A stretch of 43,482 nt of DNA from Myxococcota bacterium (lineage in GTDB: Bacteria; Myxococcota_A; Polyangia; JAAYKL01), in assembly GCA_030065855.1 (NCBI GenBank), contig JASJCT010000032.1, positions 1-43,482 of the forward strand. Reading direction: 5' to 3'. Shown here one piece after another: positions 15,839-25,589 of the stretch; position 1 is the first letter of the stretch, and the number at the start of each line of letters is the position of its first letter. The translations under genes and the position numbers were made by a program. Below the pieces are notes generated by a model. The model saw only the letters and a program-made list of their open reading frames with translations. It was not told where the DNA came from and did not search any database.

Positions 15839-16094
15839 TTAAAGGACCTCCTGGAGTTTGAACGTTATCGTCCGAAACCCGATGGCTATATAACCATTTC
15901 GTGCCCATTTTGCTACCAATACTGTAATCTCAATTGGGGTGCGCCGCACTTGAAATGAGGTAAAAAGGTGGACCTGAAGCGACCCCGCAATGATGAAAGC
16001 AATGAAAAATCCACCTGCCTTGACTGCTCGTCGATGAAATGCTTAATTCGCCATATGTCTGGGTTGGAGCAGGAATAGCCGACGGAGAATGGCC

Positions 16095-17252
16095 ATGGCG
16101 GCAATCTGTGGACGGCGCAAAGTGGCAAAATTCTCTACCAATTTTGTGGAGTACTCCCAGACATTCGTTTACGACGAGGTGCGATACCACGCGCGCTATG
16201 ATGTCGAAGTCTTCTCTCACAATCGCCTCAATCAAGCCAAATTTCCCTTTGATAAAGTCCACGCCCTAAACGCCAATCATTCGCTGCTCGGCAAAGCTGA
16301 ATGGCTGTGCTACGGCGTCACTACATTTAGTCCATCGCATCTGAGGCGCATCCATCAGGGGAACTTCGATCTGCTGCATGCGCACTTTGGGCCGGGCAGC
16401 ATTTACGCGTTGACCTACAAATCTGCGGCCCGGGCACCGCTGATCGTGACCTATCATGGATACGACGTTCCAGTGCTGTTCACCAGGAGCCGTTACCTTC
16501 CCAAATTCTGGCGCTACTGGCTTCGCTCAAAGGCCATGTTAAATAAGGTGGATCGCTTCCTCGCAGCCTCCGAAGAGCTGGCTGAGCTACTGATCCAGAT
16601 CGGTGCACCCCCTTCAAAAGTACATGTTTGGCGTCTGGGCGTCCAAATCCCCGCGATCGATCACCTGCCGTCTCGCAGTGGCACAAACTGCCTGATGGTC
16701 GGTCGCTTCACCGAAAAAAAAGGCTTCGAGTATGGCCTGCGCGCCTTTGGCGACGTGCTCGCCCAGGGTTTGGACGCCACACTGCACGTCGTTGGAGATG
16801 GTGAGCTCAGACCGATGTACGAGGCGCTGTTGAAAGAACTGCGGATCACCGATAAGGTCAAGTTTCTGGGGGTGATGAAACACGAAGACGTCTTGGAGCT
16901 GATGCTCTCGATGGATGTGCTTATTGCGCCGAGTGTGATTGCTAAGAACGGAGACAGGGAATCCGGCCTGCTCGTGGCCAAGGAAGCTGCTGCGCGCTAT
17001 GTCTCGGTGATCGGGACCCAGCATGGTGGCATCCCAGAGATTGTCGACCACGAACAGACCGGCTTCCTCGTGCCCGAACACAACGCGCGGGCCATCGCCA
17101 CCTATCTCGCCCAATTGCTGAAGGATGCCAATTTGCGCAAGAAAATGGGCTACCGCGCACGCGAAAAAATGGAAAAAGAGTACGACATTCAAGACCGCAT
17201 CGCAGCGTTGGAAACCCACTTTGACCAAGTCGTCGAACGCTGCCGGTATTGA
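16095..17252 (+). CDS. Glycosyltransferase family 4
   Basis: This roughly 385-residue GT-B enzyme is the first gene of a surface-polysaccharide operon. The N-terminal domain shows FVEYSQTFVYDE and HAHFGPGSIYAL; the C-terminal nucleotide-sugar domain shows MVGRFTEKKGFEYGLRAF, VVGDGELR, and SVIAKNGDRESGLLVAKEAAA with the conserved acidic pocket, then GGIPEIVDHEQTGFLVPE. The start at 16095 was chosen because GGAG lies seven bases upstream; the ATG at 16089 is too close to it. It probably adds a sugar to a lipid-linked repeat unit at the inner membrane. Confidence 0.9.
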   Translation: MAAICGRRKVAKFSTNFVEYSQTFVYDEVRYHARYDVEVFSHNRLNQAKFPFDKVHALNANHSLLGKAEWLCYGVTTFSPSHLRRIHQGNFDLLHAHFGPGSIYALTYKSAARAPLIVTYHGYDVPVLFTRSRYLPKFWRYWLRSKAMLNKVDRFLAASEELAELLIQIGAPPSKVHVWRLGVQIPAIDHLPSRSGTNCLMVGRFTEKKGFEYGLRAFGDVLAQGLDATLHVVGDGELRPMYEALLKELRITDKVKFLGVMKHEDVLELMLSMDVLIAPSVIAKNGDRESGLLVAKEAAARYVSVIGTQHGGIPEIVDHEQTGFLVPEHNARAIATYLAQLLKDANLRKKMGYRAREKMEKEYDIQDRIAALETHFDQVVERCRY

Positions 17253-17278
17253 TCGATACGCCCTGCTGTGAGCAATCA

Positions 17279-18802
17279 ATGAAAGACAAAATCGCCAAGG
17301 AACATCTCGACAGAACCATGGCAAAGGGGTCGCTGGTCAATGTACTGGGCATGCTCGGCAAGGTCCTCTTCCCAGTGTTTCTGATCCTGCTAAACCGCCT
17401 CTACGGAACCACTACCGTGGGCTATTGGATGGTAGCTTACAGTGCGATCTCCGTGGTCCTGGCCCTGACGGTGAGCGGCATCAACGACGGGGTGTTGATG
17501 TTTGCTGCCCGCTATCAGGAAGATTCCAATCAAAGGGAAGAAAAACTATATGGCATGCTGGCCAACGGTTTCGTTATCTCGCTGGCCATCTCATTCTTGT
17601 GCATCGCCGCGGCCCAACTAGGAGGAGACCGCCTGCTAGCCGAGAAATTCCAGCAGGCAGGTGTTGCCGAAGGCATTGTGTTTCTGACCTGGTCGTTGCC
17701 CTTTCAAATAATTCCGATAATCGTGATTGCCGCGACCAAGGCCCTGATCATGATGAAATGGGAAGCGCTGATCCAGGGCTTCCTGGCACCGCTACTCCTA
17801 CTCCTGTTCTCGATTGGCTTCTACTTCAACGACGTCAGCCTCCAGAGCTTATTGAAAGCCTATCTGCTAACCTACGTCTCCCTCACCGCGGTGAGTCTGT
17901 TGGTGTTTGCACGCTATTTTTCCTATATCCAATTGTTCAAGGCCATGCTCGGCTTTCGCCTTTCCTTGCCGCTGATCAAGTTTGCCATACCGCAGAACCT
18001 GAACATGACCTTCAATACGTTCATCACCAGGCTGGATGTGGTGATGCTCGGCTACTTTGCGGTCAATCCCAAACTGATCGCCTTCTACTCGATGGGGGCG
18101 GAGGTGGTGCGTAACATCCGCCAGATCAAGCTCGCTTTTTCAGGCGTCTATGCGCCTATTATCGCGCGGCTTCACAAGCGCGGAGACCGCGAGGGTATGA
18201 ACCTGTCTTTTTCTATGATTTCCCGTTGGACAGCGACCCTTGCCTTTCCCGTGGCGCTGATCGTCGCCTTCTTTCGCAATGAGTTGCTGCTCATTTTTCA
18301 CAGAACCTATGTTTATGACACGACCTTTATGTTGCTGCTGTTGATCCCACCACTGCTCTCATGCACCACTGGCCTGGCTGGCAATATCATCGTGATGACC
18401 GGGCACTCCCTGTGGAATCTGCTCAATTCCTTTGTCGTGGCCGGCTTGAACCTGGTACTCAACTATGTGTTGATTCCCAAGTACGGCTTAATCGGCGCAG
18501 CCGTGGCTTCGGCCCTGGCCTCCCTGGCGATTTCGGTCATGCAGCTGGTGGAAGTTCAATGCTTGGTAAAGGCGCGCATCATGCCCCGGAAAGTTTACAA
18601 GCCCTATCTGGCCATTGTTCCGGGAGTAGCGTTGCTGTCTGGATATACCCTGTTTTTTGAGGTTGACTCTCACCTATTCAAGGGTCTTTGCTCCCTGGCA
18701 GGTGTGGCGCTCTTTGTGGTATTGCTTGTCTTGCTGAAACTCGAGGAAGAAGATCGCAGAACCTTACTCTTTTGGAAGTACAAAAAACCGGCTGATGAAT
18801 AG
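17279..18802 (+). CDS. Polysaccharide flippase, Wzx/MATE-like (MOP superfamily)
   Basis: The roughly 507-residue protein has about 12-14 hydrophobic segments spread over its length and the N-terminal pattern GSLVNVLGMLGKVLFPVFLILLNRLYG of O-antigen/oligosaccharide flippases. It would move a lipid-linked oligosaccharide across the inner membrane. The start at the ATG at 17279 is preferred; an in-frame TTG at 17249 overlapping the upstream stop would add ten residues without hydrophobic character. It is placed between the GT4 and CDP-glycerol-transferase-like genes. Confidence 0.88.
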   Translation: MKDKIAKEHLDRTMAKGSLVNVLGMLGKVLFPVFLILLNRLYGTTTVGYWMVAYSAISVVLALTVSGINDGVLMFAARYQEDSNQREEKLYGMLANGFVISLAISFLCIAAAQLGGDRLLAEKFQQAGVAEGIVFLTWSLPFQIIPIIVIAATKALIMMKWEALIQGFLAPLLLLLFSIGFYFNDVSLQSLLKAYLLTYVSLTAVSLLVFARYFSYIQLFKAMLGFRLSLPLIKFAIPQNLNMTFNTFITRLDVVMLGYFAVNPKLIAFYSMGAEVVRNIRQIKLAFSGVYAPIIARLHKRGDREGMNLSFSMISRWTATLAFPVALIVAFFRNELLLIFHRTYVYDTTFMLLLLIPPLLSCTTGLAGNIIVMTGHSLWNLLNSFVVAGLNLVLNYVLIPKYGLIGAAVASALASLAISVMQLVEVQCLVKARIMPRKVYKPYLAIVPGVALLSGYTLFFEVDSHLFKGLCSLAGVALFVVLLVLLKLEEEDRRTLLFWKYKKPADE

Positions 18803-18820
18803 ACCCTGGAATTTGCACCG

Positions 18821-20038
18821 ATGAAAGTACTGATTTGGGCCACTACGCTGCAAACAGACGTGCTCGCGATGGCCTATGCACTAGATGCCCATCCCGATTG
18901 CGAGCTACTGTTAACCACTGAGCAACCCGAGGTGTTCCATGCCCAACCCATTGCCCGCTTTAAACCCCTGACAAGCGCAATCTATGATCAAAATGCATTT
19001 GATATTCGAAGCCGGATCGAAGCCTTTTCACCCGATGTGATTGTGGCAGACAATCACATTCCAAGATTCCCCAAGGGCACCCCCTTCTGCACCATGTGGC
19101 ACGGCTTAGGCTGGAAGGCCCGCGGAGTCCGTGATCTTGGAGTGTTCTATCGTGGAGTAAAGCACTTGACCGGTGTGGACCCGCGCTTGCCCAATGAGTC
19201 TTTCATGGCCCAATGTTATGGTGAACTCGATCAGCGCTGGCGTATTGAACGATGGAAACTCGACGCCGCGAGTTGCAAGGTAATCGGCATGTGCTTTTCG
19301 GACCTCCTACTCGATCCACCGTACTCAAAGGCGGAGCTTCAACCTTTCTACGAGATAGACATTATCGAGTGTAAAGTGGTGCTGCTTTCGATCTCCTGGC
19401 ACTACGGCCGCATTCTCTCAGGACACCAAGACCGGCGACGAATCTTCAACACTTTCGAGGGTCTTAAGGCTGACATGGCCTTCCTCGAAAGTGTGCTCAG
19501 CTGCATCGAACAGGCCGGCGCCAGCTGTATTCTCTGTTTGCACGACAGAAAGCGTTACAGCGCGAAGTACCTGCAAACCCTTTATCGAACAGTAGAACCT
19601 TTTCGTCGTGTACAGGTCAAGCACAAGTCCGACTACCCGGACAATCTGGCCGACCTTTGTGCAGCGGACGTGATGGCTACCAATCTCTCATCCTTTATCA
19701 CGTACTTCTACTATTTGGGTCGCCCATCAATACATATCGTCCCGGTTGAGGATCAACATGCAGACGTGTCCTATGCCCAATTAAAAAGGGGCAGGGTTTC
19801 GTATCGGACGGTGAAGGCAGAGGAAGCCCTGTGGATGAACGATCCCGAGGACAACGGGGGACTGACCGCGCGTTCATTGGTGCAGCTTAAAGATGGCATC
19901 CGTAGAGGCCTTGAAGATTCGGAATGCTGTGCTGCCCGGTCAGCAGACTGGATTGCTCGGCATGTGTATAAGTCAGATGGCCATACCGCCCAGCGCCTCA
20001 TCCAGGCCCTGTACAACCTCACCGGAAAGATGCGATAG
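18821..20038 (+). CDS. CDP-glycerol glycerophosphotransferase-like protein
   Basis: The 405-residue protein resembles the TagB/TagF-type GT-B enzymes that transfer polyol phosphate or related groups. Supporting motifs are Trp93-His-Gly in TMWHGLGWKARG, VVLLSISWHYGR in mid-protein, and the C-terminal CAADVMATNLSSFITYFYYLGRP, equivalent to the family's D..ITDYSS segment with Asn-Leu in place of Asp-Tyr. It follows the flippase by 18 bases and directly abuts the asparagine synthetase start. Assignment to the family is moderate because overall motif conservation is low; the transferred group is not predictable. Confidence 0.65.
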   Translation: MKVLIWATTLQTDVLAMAYALDAHPDCELLLTTEQPEVFHAQPIARFKPLTSAIYDQNAFDIRSRIEAFSPDVIVADNHIPRFPKGTPFCTMWHGLGWKARGVRDLGVFYRGVKHLTGVDPRLPNESFMAQCYGELDQRWRIERWKLDAASCKVIGMCFSDLLLDPPYSKAELQPFYEIDIIECKVVLLSISWHYGRILSGHQDRRRIFNTFEGLKADMAFLESVLSCIEQAGASCILCLHDRKRYSAKYLQTLYRTVEPFRRVQVKHKSDYPDNLADLCAADVMATNLSSFITYFYYLGRPSIHIVPVEDQHADVSYAQLKRGRVSYRTVKAEEALWMNDPEDNGGLTARSLVQLKDGIRRGLEDSECCAARSADWIARHVYKSDGHTAQRLIQALYNLTGKMR

Positions 20039-21928
20039 ATGTGCGGTATTGCTGGAATTCTCTATGCTGAGCGGGATCGCGTCGTCAATCAACATCTGCT
20101 CACTGCGATGTGCGATGCAATAGCCCATCGCGGACCAGATGATGCCGGGTGCCACGTAGACCAGGGCCTGGGTTTGGGACACCGGCGTTTGTCGATAATA
20201 GATTTGGCTCGAGGCCAGCAACCGATGCTGAGCGCTTGCGGCAGGGCGGCCATTGTCTTCAATGGTGAAATCTATAATCACAAAGAACTGAGAAAACGAC
20301 TTTTAGCCCGCGGCTATCAATTTCAGACCACTAGTGATACCGAGGCCATCCTAAATGCTTATTTGGAATACGGCCATGACTGTGTGGATCAACTGCGCGG
20401 CATGTTCTCCTTTGCTCTCTGGGATCGGGAGCGACAGGAGCTATTACTGGCCCGGGATAGGGTTGGCATTAAACCCCTCTACTACGCCTTTGATGAGCAG
20501 CGGCTGGTATTTGGCTCAGAGCTTAACGCAGTGATGGCTTCCCAGCTCATAGAAACCGTTTTGGATCCCCAGGCCATTGACGATTTTTTTGCCTATGGCG
20601 CAATCCGCGCACCTCGTTCTATTTTTCGCGATGTACGAAAATGCAAGGCAGGGCATCGGCTAGTGATCAAACGGCTGCCCCGGGGCATACTCGCACTTAC
20701 CACTCAGTCGTACTGGCGGCTTCCGGCTCGTCAAAGTGAAACAGCACTGCCCTATCAAGAGGCCAAACATGAACTGGAACGGCTACTCCTGGAGTCGGTA
20801 AAGATTCGCCTGATGAGCGAGGTGCCGTTGGGTGCGTTCCTGTCCGGCGGCATTGACTCTTCTGCGTTAGTCTGGCTCATGTCTCGAGCGAGCGCAGCAA
20901 GGGTAAAGACCTACTCGATCGGCTTCTCCGAAGAGGCCTACAGCGAATTGCCAATAGCCCGAGCAGTTGCTGAGCGTTTTGGCACAGATCATCAAGAGGA
21001 GATCGTATCCGCTGACGCAGTGGCGGCGTTGCCATCAGTACTGTCCGCGCATGGAGAACCCTTTGCAGATCCCTCATCGATTCCGACCTGGTATGTCTCG
21101 CAAATGGCGCGCAAGTACGTGACTGTCATTTTGAGCGGAGATGGTGGCGACGAACTGTTTGCCGGATATGCCCGATACATCACCATCGCCAAAGAGCGCG
21201 CCAGGCTCCAACGCCTGCCGGCCTGGATGTGCAACGCTGTAAGTTGGTTTGGTAGCATCTTACCAGTTGAGAGCCGCAATTGGAACCTTTTTAGGCGCGC
21301 GGGTTTAAATACTTGTGAAGCGTATGCGCTGTTCCGCACGAACTTCAACCCACTAATGCGCCGGAATCTCTATACACCTGAGATGGCTGCAACAATCGAC
21401 ATGGCCCACACAGCCGTCATCCACGAAAATATCGAAAACCACGACAACACCACCAATCATCTCTCGCTACCCATGGCTGCGGATTTTCTAACATACCTTC
21501 CGGACGACGTGCTGACTAAGGTAGATCGGATGAGTATGGCACATTCCCTAGAAGCCCGTGTCCCACTGCTCGACCATCTGTTGGTGGAGTTCATGCAAAC
21601 CCTACCCATCTCCTATCTGTTCAGGCCGGACAGGACAAAACATATTCTGCGAGACATCATCGAACCCCACCTTCCCGCCAAAGTAATGACCCACCGCAAG
21701 CAGGGATTTTCAGTCCCCTTGAATCTTTGGTTTCGCCGCGAGCTCCAGTCTGATCTCCGTGATGCCATCGAGAGCCCGGTATACCGGACAGCTGGGATTT
21801 TCAATTTGGATTATCTGAATCGACTTTTCGAACTACACCAGAGCCAACGCTATGATTTGTCCTGGCAGCTCTGGCAGGTACTAATCTTCAGTCGCTGGTA
21901 CCACGAGCAAAGAACTCAGATGATGTAG
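20039..21928 (+). CDS. asnB: Asparagine synthetase (glutamine-hydrolysing)
   Basis: This 629-residue enzyme begins MCGIAGIL, with Cys2 as the glutaminase nucleophile after Met removal. The N-terminal glutamine amidotransferase domain shows AHRGPDD, GLGHRRLSIIDL and FNGEIYNH. The synthetase domain has the ATP pyrophosphatase loop SGGIDS (269-274), and LSGDGGDELFAGY, then KVDRMSMAHSLEARVPLLDH near the C-terminus. Its start codon directly follows the previous stop. Members of this family inside polysaccharide clusters often amidate uronic acid sugars rather than make asparagine, which is plausible here but unproven. Confidence 0.93.
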   Translation: MCGIAGILYAERDRVVNQHLLTAMCDAIAHRGPDDAGCHVDQGLGLGHRRLSIIDLARGQQPMLSACGRAAIVFNGEIYNHKELRKRLLARGYQFQTTSDTEAILNAYLEYGHDCVDQLRGMFSFALWDRERQELLLARDRVGIKPLYYAFDEQRLVFGSELNAVMASQLIETVLDPQAIDDFFAYGAIRAPRSIFRDVRKCKAGHRLVIKRLPRGILALTTQSYWRLPARQSETALPYQEAKHELERLLLESVKIRLMSEVPLGAFLSGGIDSSALVWLMSRASAARVKTYSIGFSEEAYSELPIARAVAERFGTDHQEEIVSADAVAALPSVLSAHGEPFADPSSIPTWYVSQMARKYVTVILSGDGGDELFAGYARYITIAKERARLQRLPAWMCNAVSWFGSILPVESRNWNLFRRAGLNTCEAYALFRTNFNPLMRRNLYTPEMAATIDMAHTAVIHENIENHDNTTNHLSLPMAADFLTYLPDDVLTKVDRMSMAHSLEARVPLLDHLLVEFMQTLPISYLFRPDRTKHILRDIIEPHLPAKVMTHRKQGFSVPLNLWFRRELQSDLRDAIESPVYRTAGIFNLDYLNRLFELHQSQRYDLSWQLWQVLIFSRWYHEQRTQMM

Positions 21929-22433
21929 GATTTCAGACCTCCTGACATAGGCCTTTTGATCTGTCCAAAGTAAAGAGAGCGTGAAAACTGGAGGTGCGGA
22001 TCCAAACCTTGTCCCCTGGCCCATCTTTTACAGTTCAAAAAACAAACCTCAGTAATTACGGCATATGACAGCGCCGCTAAAATTCTTGACACAACATTTC
22101 GTAGTCCGATGCAAGTATCGTGGCTCAATGGGGAGCAAGTGAATTCCCTTCGTTTGGTTCTATTGATTGATCGGAGGGTAGGAGGCAGCGCTACATTAAC
22201 GGATTGTTGAGCCCGGCAATTATCGCCTTCCGAGGCGCCTAGGGGTGGATGAAAAATCGATTCGCAGGCAGATCGTGCCTCGCAAAGAGGGACCCCAATC
22301 AACCTCCTAGGCTTCAACAACGAATTCATGCCCGTTCGAGGTCCATTTTTCATGTATCAAACTACTGTGATATTGGTGGGTTGGTGCTTAGGTGGACAGA
22401 CATGGCTAAAATGGGAAGGCCCTCTCATGGAGG
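21929..22433. other. Intergenic region, no gene recognised
   Basis: These 505 bases lie between the end of the polysaccharide operon and the AT-rich island. Frames exist on both strands but show no protein-like composition or start signal. No clear terminator or repeat was seen. The base composition shifts from GC-rich to AT-rich within this stretch, consistent with an island boundary. Confidence 0.4.
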
Positions 22434-22895
22434 TTACGTTCCTCTATGTATACGATTACGTATCCTTTTTGCGATTGCTTGATGTTCTTCATAACTGCAT
22501 ATTAATGGTTCATCATCCAGTGATGATTCGTTGATAACCACATCTATACCCTGTATCTGAAAATGCGCTTCAATAGACCGTAGACCATCCTTCACTGTCT
22601 GATTTAGTGTAATTGCTTCGTCATCTCCGTCTTGTCGTACCGCGGTGAACCGAAAGTAGTGTCGTTTATTGTCTGCGGGGCGTGCTACTCTGCGACAACG
22701 AAAATCTTCTTTTTTTTCATAGCTATCTAGGATTGCAAAATCAAGTACTATTCCACAAGCTTCTTGAAAATCTGCGGTGGTTACAATTTCGCTACAGGAT
22801 GGCAGAGAATACTGCGAATCAAATTTGCCGCAACCATCGACATTGCAGGATGAAAAAAGCAGAATAATAATGAAAATAGAGAAAAATGGTTTCAT
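22434..22895 (-). CDS. Hypothetical lipoprotein
   Basis: The 153-residue protein has a hydrophobic signal (FFSIFIIILLFSSC) with Cys17 as the likely lipidated residue. The mature part has several Cys (DGCGKF, PSCSEI, QEACGI, FRCRR, PLICSY), probably disulfide-bonded in the periplasm or on the surface. GAGAGG upstream supports the start. No family was recognised. It is the first of three exported-protein genes of the AT-rich island. Confidence 0.65.
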   Translation of the reverse strand: MKPFFSIFIIILLFSSCNVDGCGKFDSQYSLPSCSEIVTTADFQEACGIVLDFAILDSYEKKEDFRCRRVARPADNKRHYFRFTAVRQDGDDEAITLNQTVKDGLRSIEAHFQIQGIDVVINESSLDDEPLICSYEEHQAIAKRIRNRIHRGT

Positions 22896-23355
22896 TTGAT
22901 TACCTCTCTTTCCTTTAATTAATAAATTTTACGGTTTTCTGCCTCTCTTGCTTTCGTAGTGGGGGATATGAGGAGGCCGTTTGGGCTTTTTTTTTTTTGA
23001 AAATCAGACATTTATGTCGTCTACCCGTCGCAAAAACAAATTATCGTGGTTCTCGCCAGCATCAATGCCTCGCTTCAATGCTTCGCGCCCTTGACCCAGG
23101 CTGCGCGACTCGATGTGGAAACCCCAGGGCGACGGGGAGAGGGTTTGCTCCGAACAGAATTCGAAGTTCGACATGTTTTTTTCTTTCTTTTTGATTCATC
23201 TAATTTCACCCACTCCTAAGGTAGGGTGCCGGTTTTTATGTCAAACCGCTTTGCTTGAAGCCAAAGCTGCGTTTTGGTCAATTTATGGAAGACTATTGCA
23301 AAATCTATCCTAATTCAGTCGTTGCAGTCTCCATTTTTGGTAAAATCGAACATTT
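22896..23355. other. Intergenic region, no gene recognised
   Basis: These 460 bases include a run of T residues (22988-22999) and a more GC-rich patch around 23040-23160. No credible coding frame, RNA or repeat was found. Confidence 0.4.
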
Positions 23356-24285
23356 TTAAAAGATAAAGAGTGGTTTCAATAAAGTTAATATTCTTTTTAT
23401 AAAACAGTTATTGTCCACATGTGCTGAATCCGCGCCAACTCTACAACCGCCGCTAAAAGTATAATCTACCATTGGTTGGCAGGGCTGTAGCTCCTCGGAA
23501 ACTGAAAAAGGGTCATAGTCCGTGCGGCTGAGTAACCAGGGTTCTACTTCCCAAACACCGCCGTAGTAACTCCCTGAACCACAGATTTCATTTACCCCAG
23601 CTGACAACACACCTGCAAGTCTCCACCCTTTGTCCCCCTCTTGAATAAATGCTGGTCCACCCGAATCCCCACTGCATGTATCACCATCCATTCCACCGGC
23701 AACAAACTGCTTTTTTAACTCAGTCACAGACGATATTTTTAAGTCTGCCTTCCTTTTGGTACCGCCAGAATAAATCTCATCATTAGAACGCAATCCAAAT
23801 CCAATAGCAGTGACCGTGCCCCCAACATGAATGTGGTTTTGAATTTGGTCGTCACCGAACAGGAGTTTGGGGAATGGTTCCTCAATACAAACTTCTTCTG
23901 CAAGGCGCAGATAAGCAAAATCATGAGCGTCATCACCACAATCTGAGAATCCGCAAAAATTCGGATGTATCTCATAAAAATCGACAGCGATTTCCACGTT
24001 ATTATTGACTTCATTGCCATAAAATACCACTATTTCATTAATATCAAAAACATCAGTCAGACAATGAGCGGCGGTCAAAACGAACTTGGAAGAAATAAGT
24101 GTACCAGAGCAGTTTACACCTGCAGCTCGAATGGCAACGACTGATTCCCACTTCCCGTCTTCGACTTGTTTTCCATTATAGATAGACTGTTTATAGATAG
24201 ATTGGACATTATGTAGATGATCAGCCACGCTATACGTACAAATGCTCTCCAAAATGGATAAAACTATAATTAAGCACCACTTCAT
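23356..24285 (-). CDS. Secreted trypsin-like serine protease (S1 family)
   Basis: The 309-residue protein has a signal peptide (KWCLIIVLSILESICTYSVA). The chymotrypsin fold has the full triad: His74 in LTAAHC, Asp122 in DDAHDFAYLRL, and Ser208 in GDSGGP. Asp202, six residues before the nucleophile, predicts cleavage after Lys or Arg. The mature N-terminus is probably IYNG at residue 35. The residue before it is Ser rather than Lys/Arg, so tryptic self-activation is not obvious. The final roughly 50 residues carry extra Cys and a hydrophobic tail (LLKPLFIF). Single-domain S1 proteases are frequent in Myxococcota. Confidence 0.92.
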   Translation of the reverse strand: MKWCLIIVLSILESICTYSVADHLHNVQSIYKQSIYNGKQVEDGKWESVVAIRAAGVNCSGTLISSKFVLTAAHCLTDVFDINEIVVFYGNEVNNNVEIAVDFYEIHPNFCGFSDCGDDAHDFAYLRLAEEVCIEEPFPKLLFGDDQIQNHIHVGGTVTAIGFGLRSNDEIYSGGTKRKADLKISSVTELKKQFVAGGMDGDTCSGDSGGPAFIQEGDKGWRLAGVLSAGVNEICGSGSYYGGVWEVEPWLLSRTDYDPFSVSEELQPCQPMVDYTFSGGCRVGADSAHVDNNCFIKRILTLLKPLFIF

Positions 24286-24360
24286 ACGTATAACCAGGTT
24301 ATCATGTAAATGAAAAACTGGAAACCACTAAATGATTCCCAGTTTTTCAAGCCAACTCGA

Positions 24361-25020
24361 TCAGCCGTTTACCATCCTGCAATAACGAAATCTTTTATTA
24401 TCGCAATAGCTACCATCACACTCAATACCTTTTATATAATAGCCTGAAGGGGTTTGAAACGGTCCTTGCTCCTCTGAATACCAGCCACTCCAGTTGCAGT
24501 TTGCAAAACCTTTGCCAATAGCCTCTGTACATTCAATTGAAATATTGTCACAATATCTTCCACTACAGGCAATTCCGGTCATGAAGTCGCCCCAAGCACA
24601 ATGTCTCTCATCAGCTCCGCCAGAGCCCTCCTCCGAAAAGTAACTAGACCATGAACTGTCGCCATACGAGACGCCAGTGTAGTAGCAATCCATTCTAACA
24701 TTGTCACAATAGCGGTAGTTGCACTCGAAACCACGGACAAACCGCCTACTAGTACACTCGAGAGGTGGGAATTCCTCCGATGTCCAACCAGTCCATGCCC
24801 GAAAAGTTGGTTCCTCGTCTTCAATATCTTCTCCCGCCAGCATCTCGCTTTCACCTGTTTCCCCATCTGAAATGATTACATCTTCATCAAGCCGCTCACT
24901 CTCGGCCAGCGTTGGGCCATATTTGTCACTATACTCATCACAAGCCTGTAAAAACATTACTAAACTGACTATAATGCCACCTCGGCACAAATCAAATGAA
25001 AGTTTCTTCACGGAATTCAT
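24361..25020 (-). CDS. Lipoprotein with three YCDN repeats
   Basis: The 219-residue protein has a signal with lipobox LQAC (Cys27), an acidic linker (residues 28-72) and three related blocks of about 50 residues. Each block has W-x(3-4)-SEE near its start and ends with G-F/I-x-C-x3-YCDN-x4-C; the YCDN tetrads are at 104-107, 156-159 and 205-208. The regular Cys spacing suggests one or two disulfides per block in an extracellular binding domain. AAGGAG upstream supports the start, and a strong palindrome lies 35 bases before it. I cannot name a characterised family. Confidence 0.75.
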   Translation of the reverse strand: MNSVKKLSFDLCRGGIIVSLVMFLQACDEYSDKYGPTLAESERLDEDVIISDGETGESEMLAGEDIEDEEPTFRAWTGWTSEEFPPLECTSRRFVRGFECNYRYCDNVRMDCYYTGVSYGDSSWSSYFSEEGSGGADERHCAWGDFMTGIACSGRYCDNISIECTEAIGKGFANCNWSGWYSEEQGPFQTPSGYYIKGIECDGSYCDNKRFRYCRMVNG

Positions 25021-25589
25021 TGTAATTATCTCCTTTTAAACAAATTTTGGATAAATGATTCTATTATCAAATAGAATCATGACCTGATTCGACAATTTCT
25101 TTAACCAAACGTAACCTTCAATTGTGTTCTCAATTAATACTGATAAAACAATTGAGGTGGAGCTCGTGCTCTATATTTGGTGTTTACAAAAAACATAAAA
25201 TTGAATTTGTATTGAAATGTTCCCCATTTAAACACAGTTATACTGTCTTCCCCAAAACAGAACCTACGTTCTGTGCGCAGCCAAGGAGGCCGTCTATATA
25301 TCAACAAATATGGGTCCGTCTGGACGGAGACTCAATTGATCCAAGCTATGAAATTACTTTTCAAGTAGTAACCTTTTATAAAAGGTTATGTCAATAAAAA
25401 AATGAATAAAAATTTATCACTTGGATTGGTTGAAGCTCCTGTAGAACACATTTTTATCTAGCTGCATATCAGTCAGCAACTGGAAAGTCTTGTGTATTTG
25501 TATGTTTAGAGGGACTTATGCGGGCGACAAATCCATCGGTGTCGATTAGGAAAAGCGGGCATAGGAGCCCCGAAAAGGAACAGGCCTAG
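25021..25589. other. AT-rich intergenic region
   Basis: Apart from the palindrome at 25055-25080 this stretch has no convincing gene. It is markedly AT-rich, like the three genes to its left, and ends where the decayed transposase begins. Confidence 0.4.
25055..25080. promoter_or_regulatory. Palindrome upstream of YCDN lipoprotein
   Basis: ATGATTCTATT (25055-25065) and its exact complement (25070-25080) surround ATCA. The site is 35 bases upstream of the start codon and could be an operator or an mRNA-leader hairpin. No cognate regulator was identified. Confidence 0.45.

Noticed and set aside
21916..22353. Minus-strand frame of 145 codons after asnB
   Set aside because: It overlaps the asnB end, has irregular composition and no start signal; probably chance.
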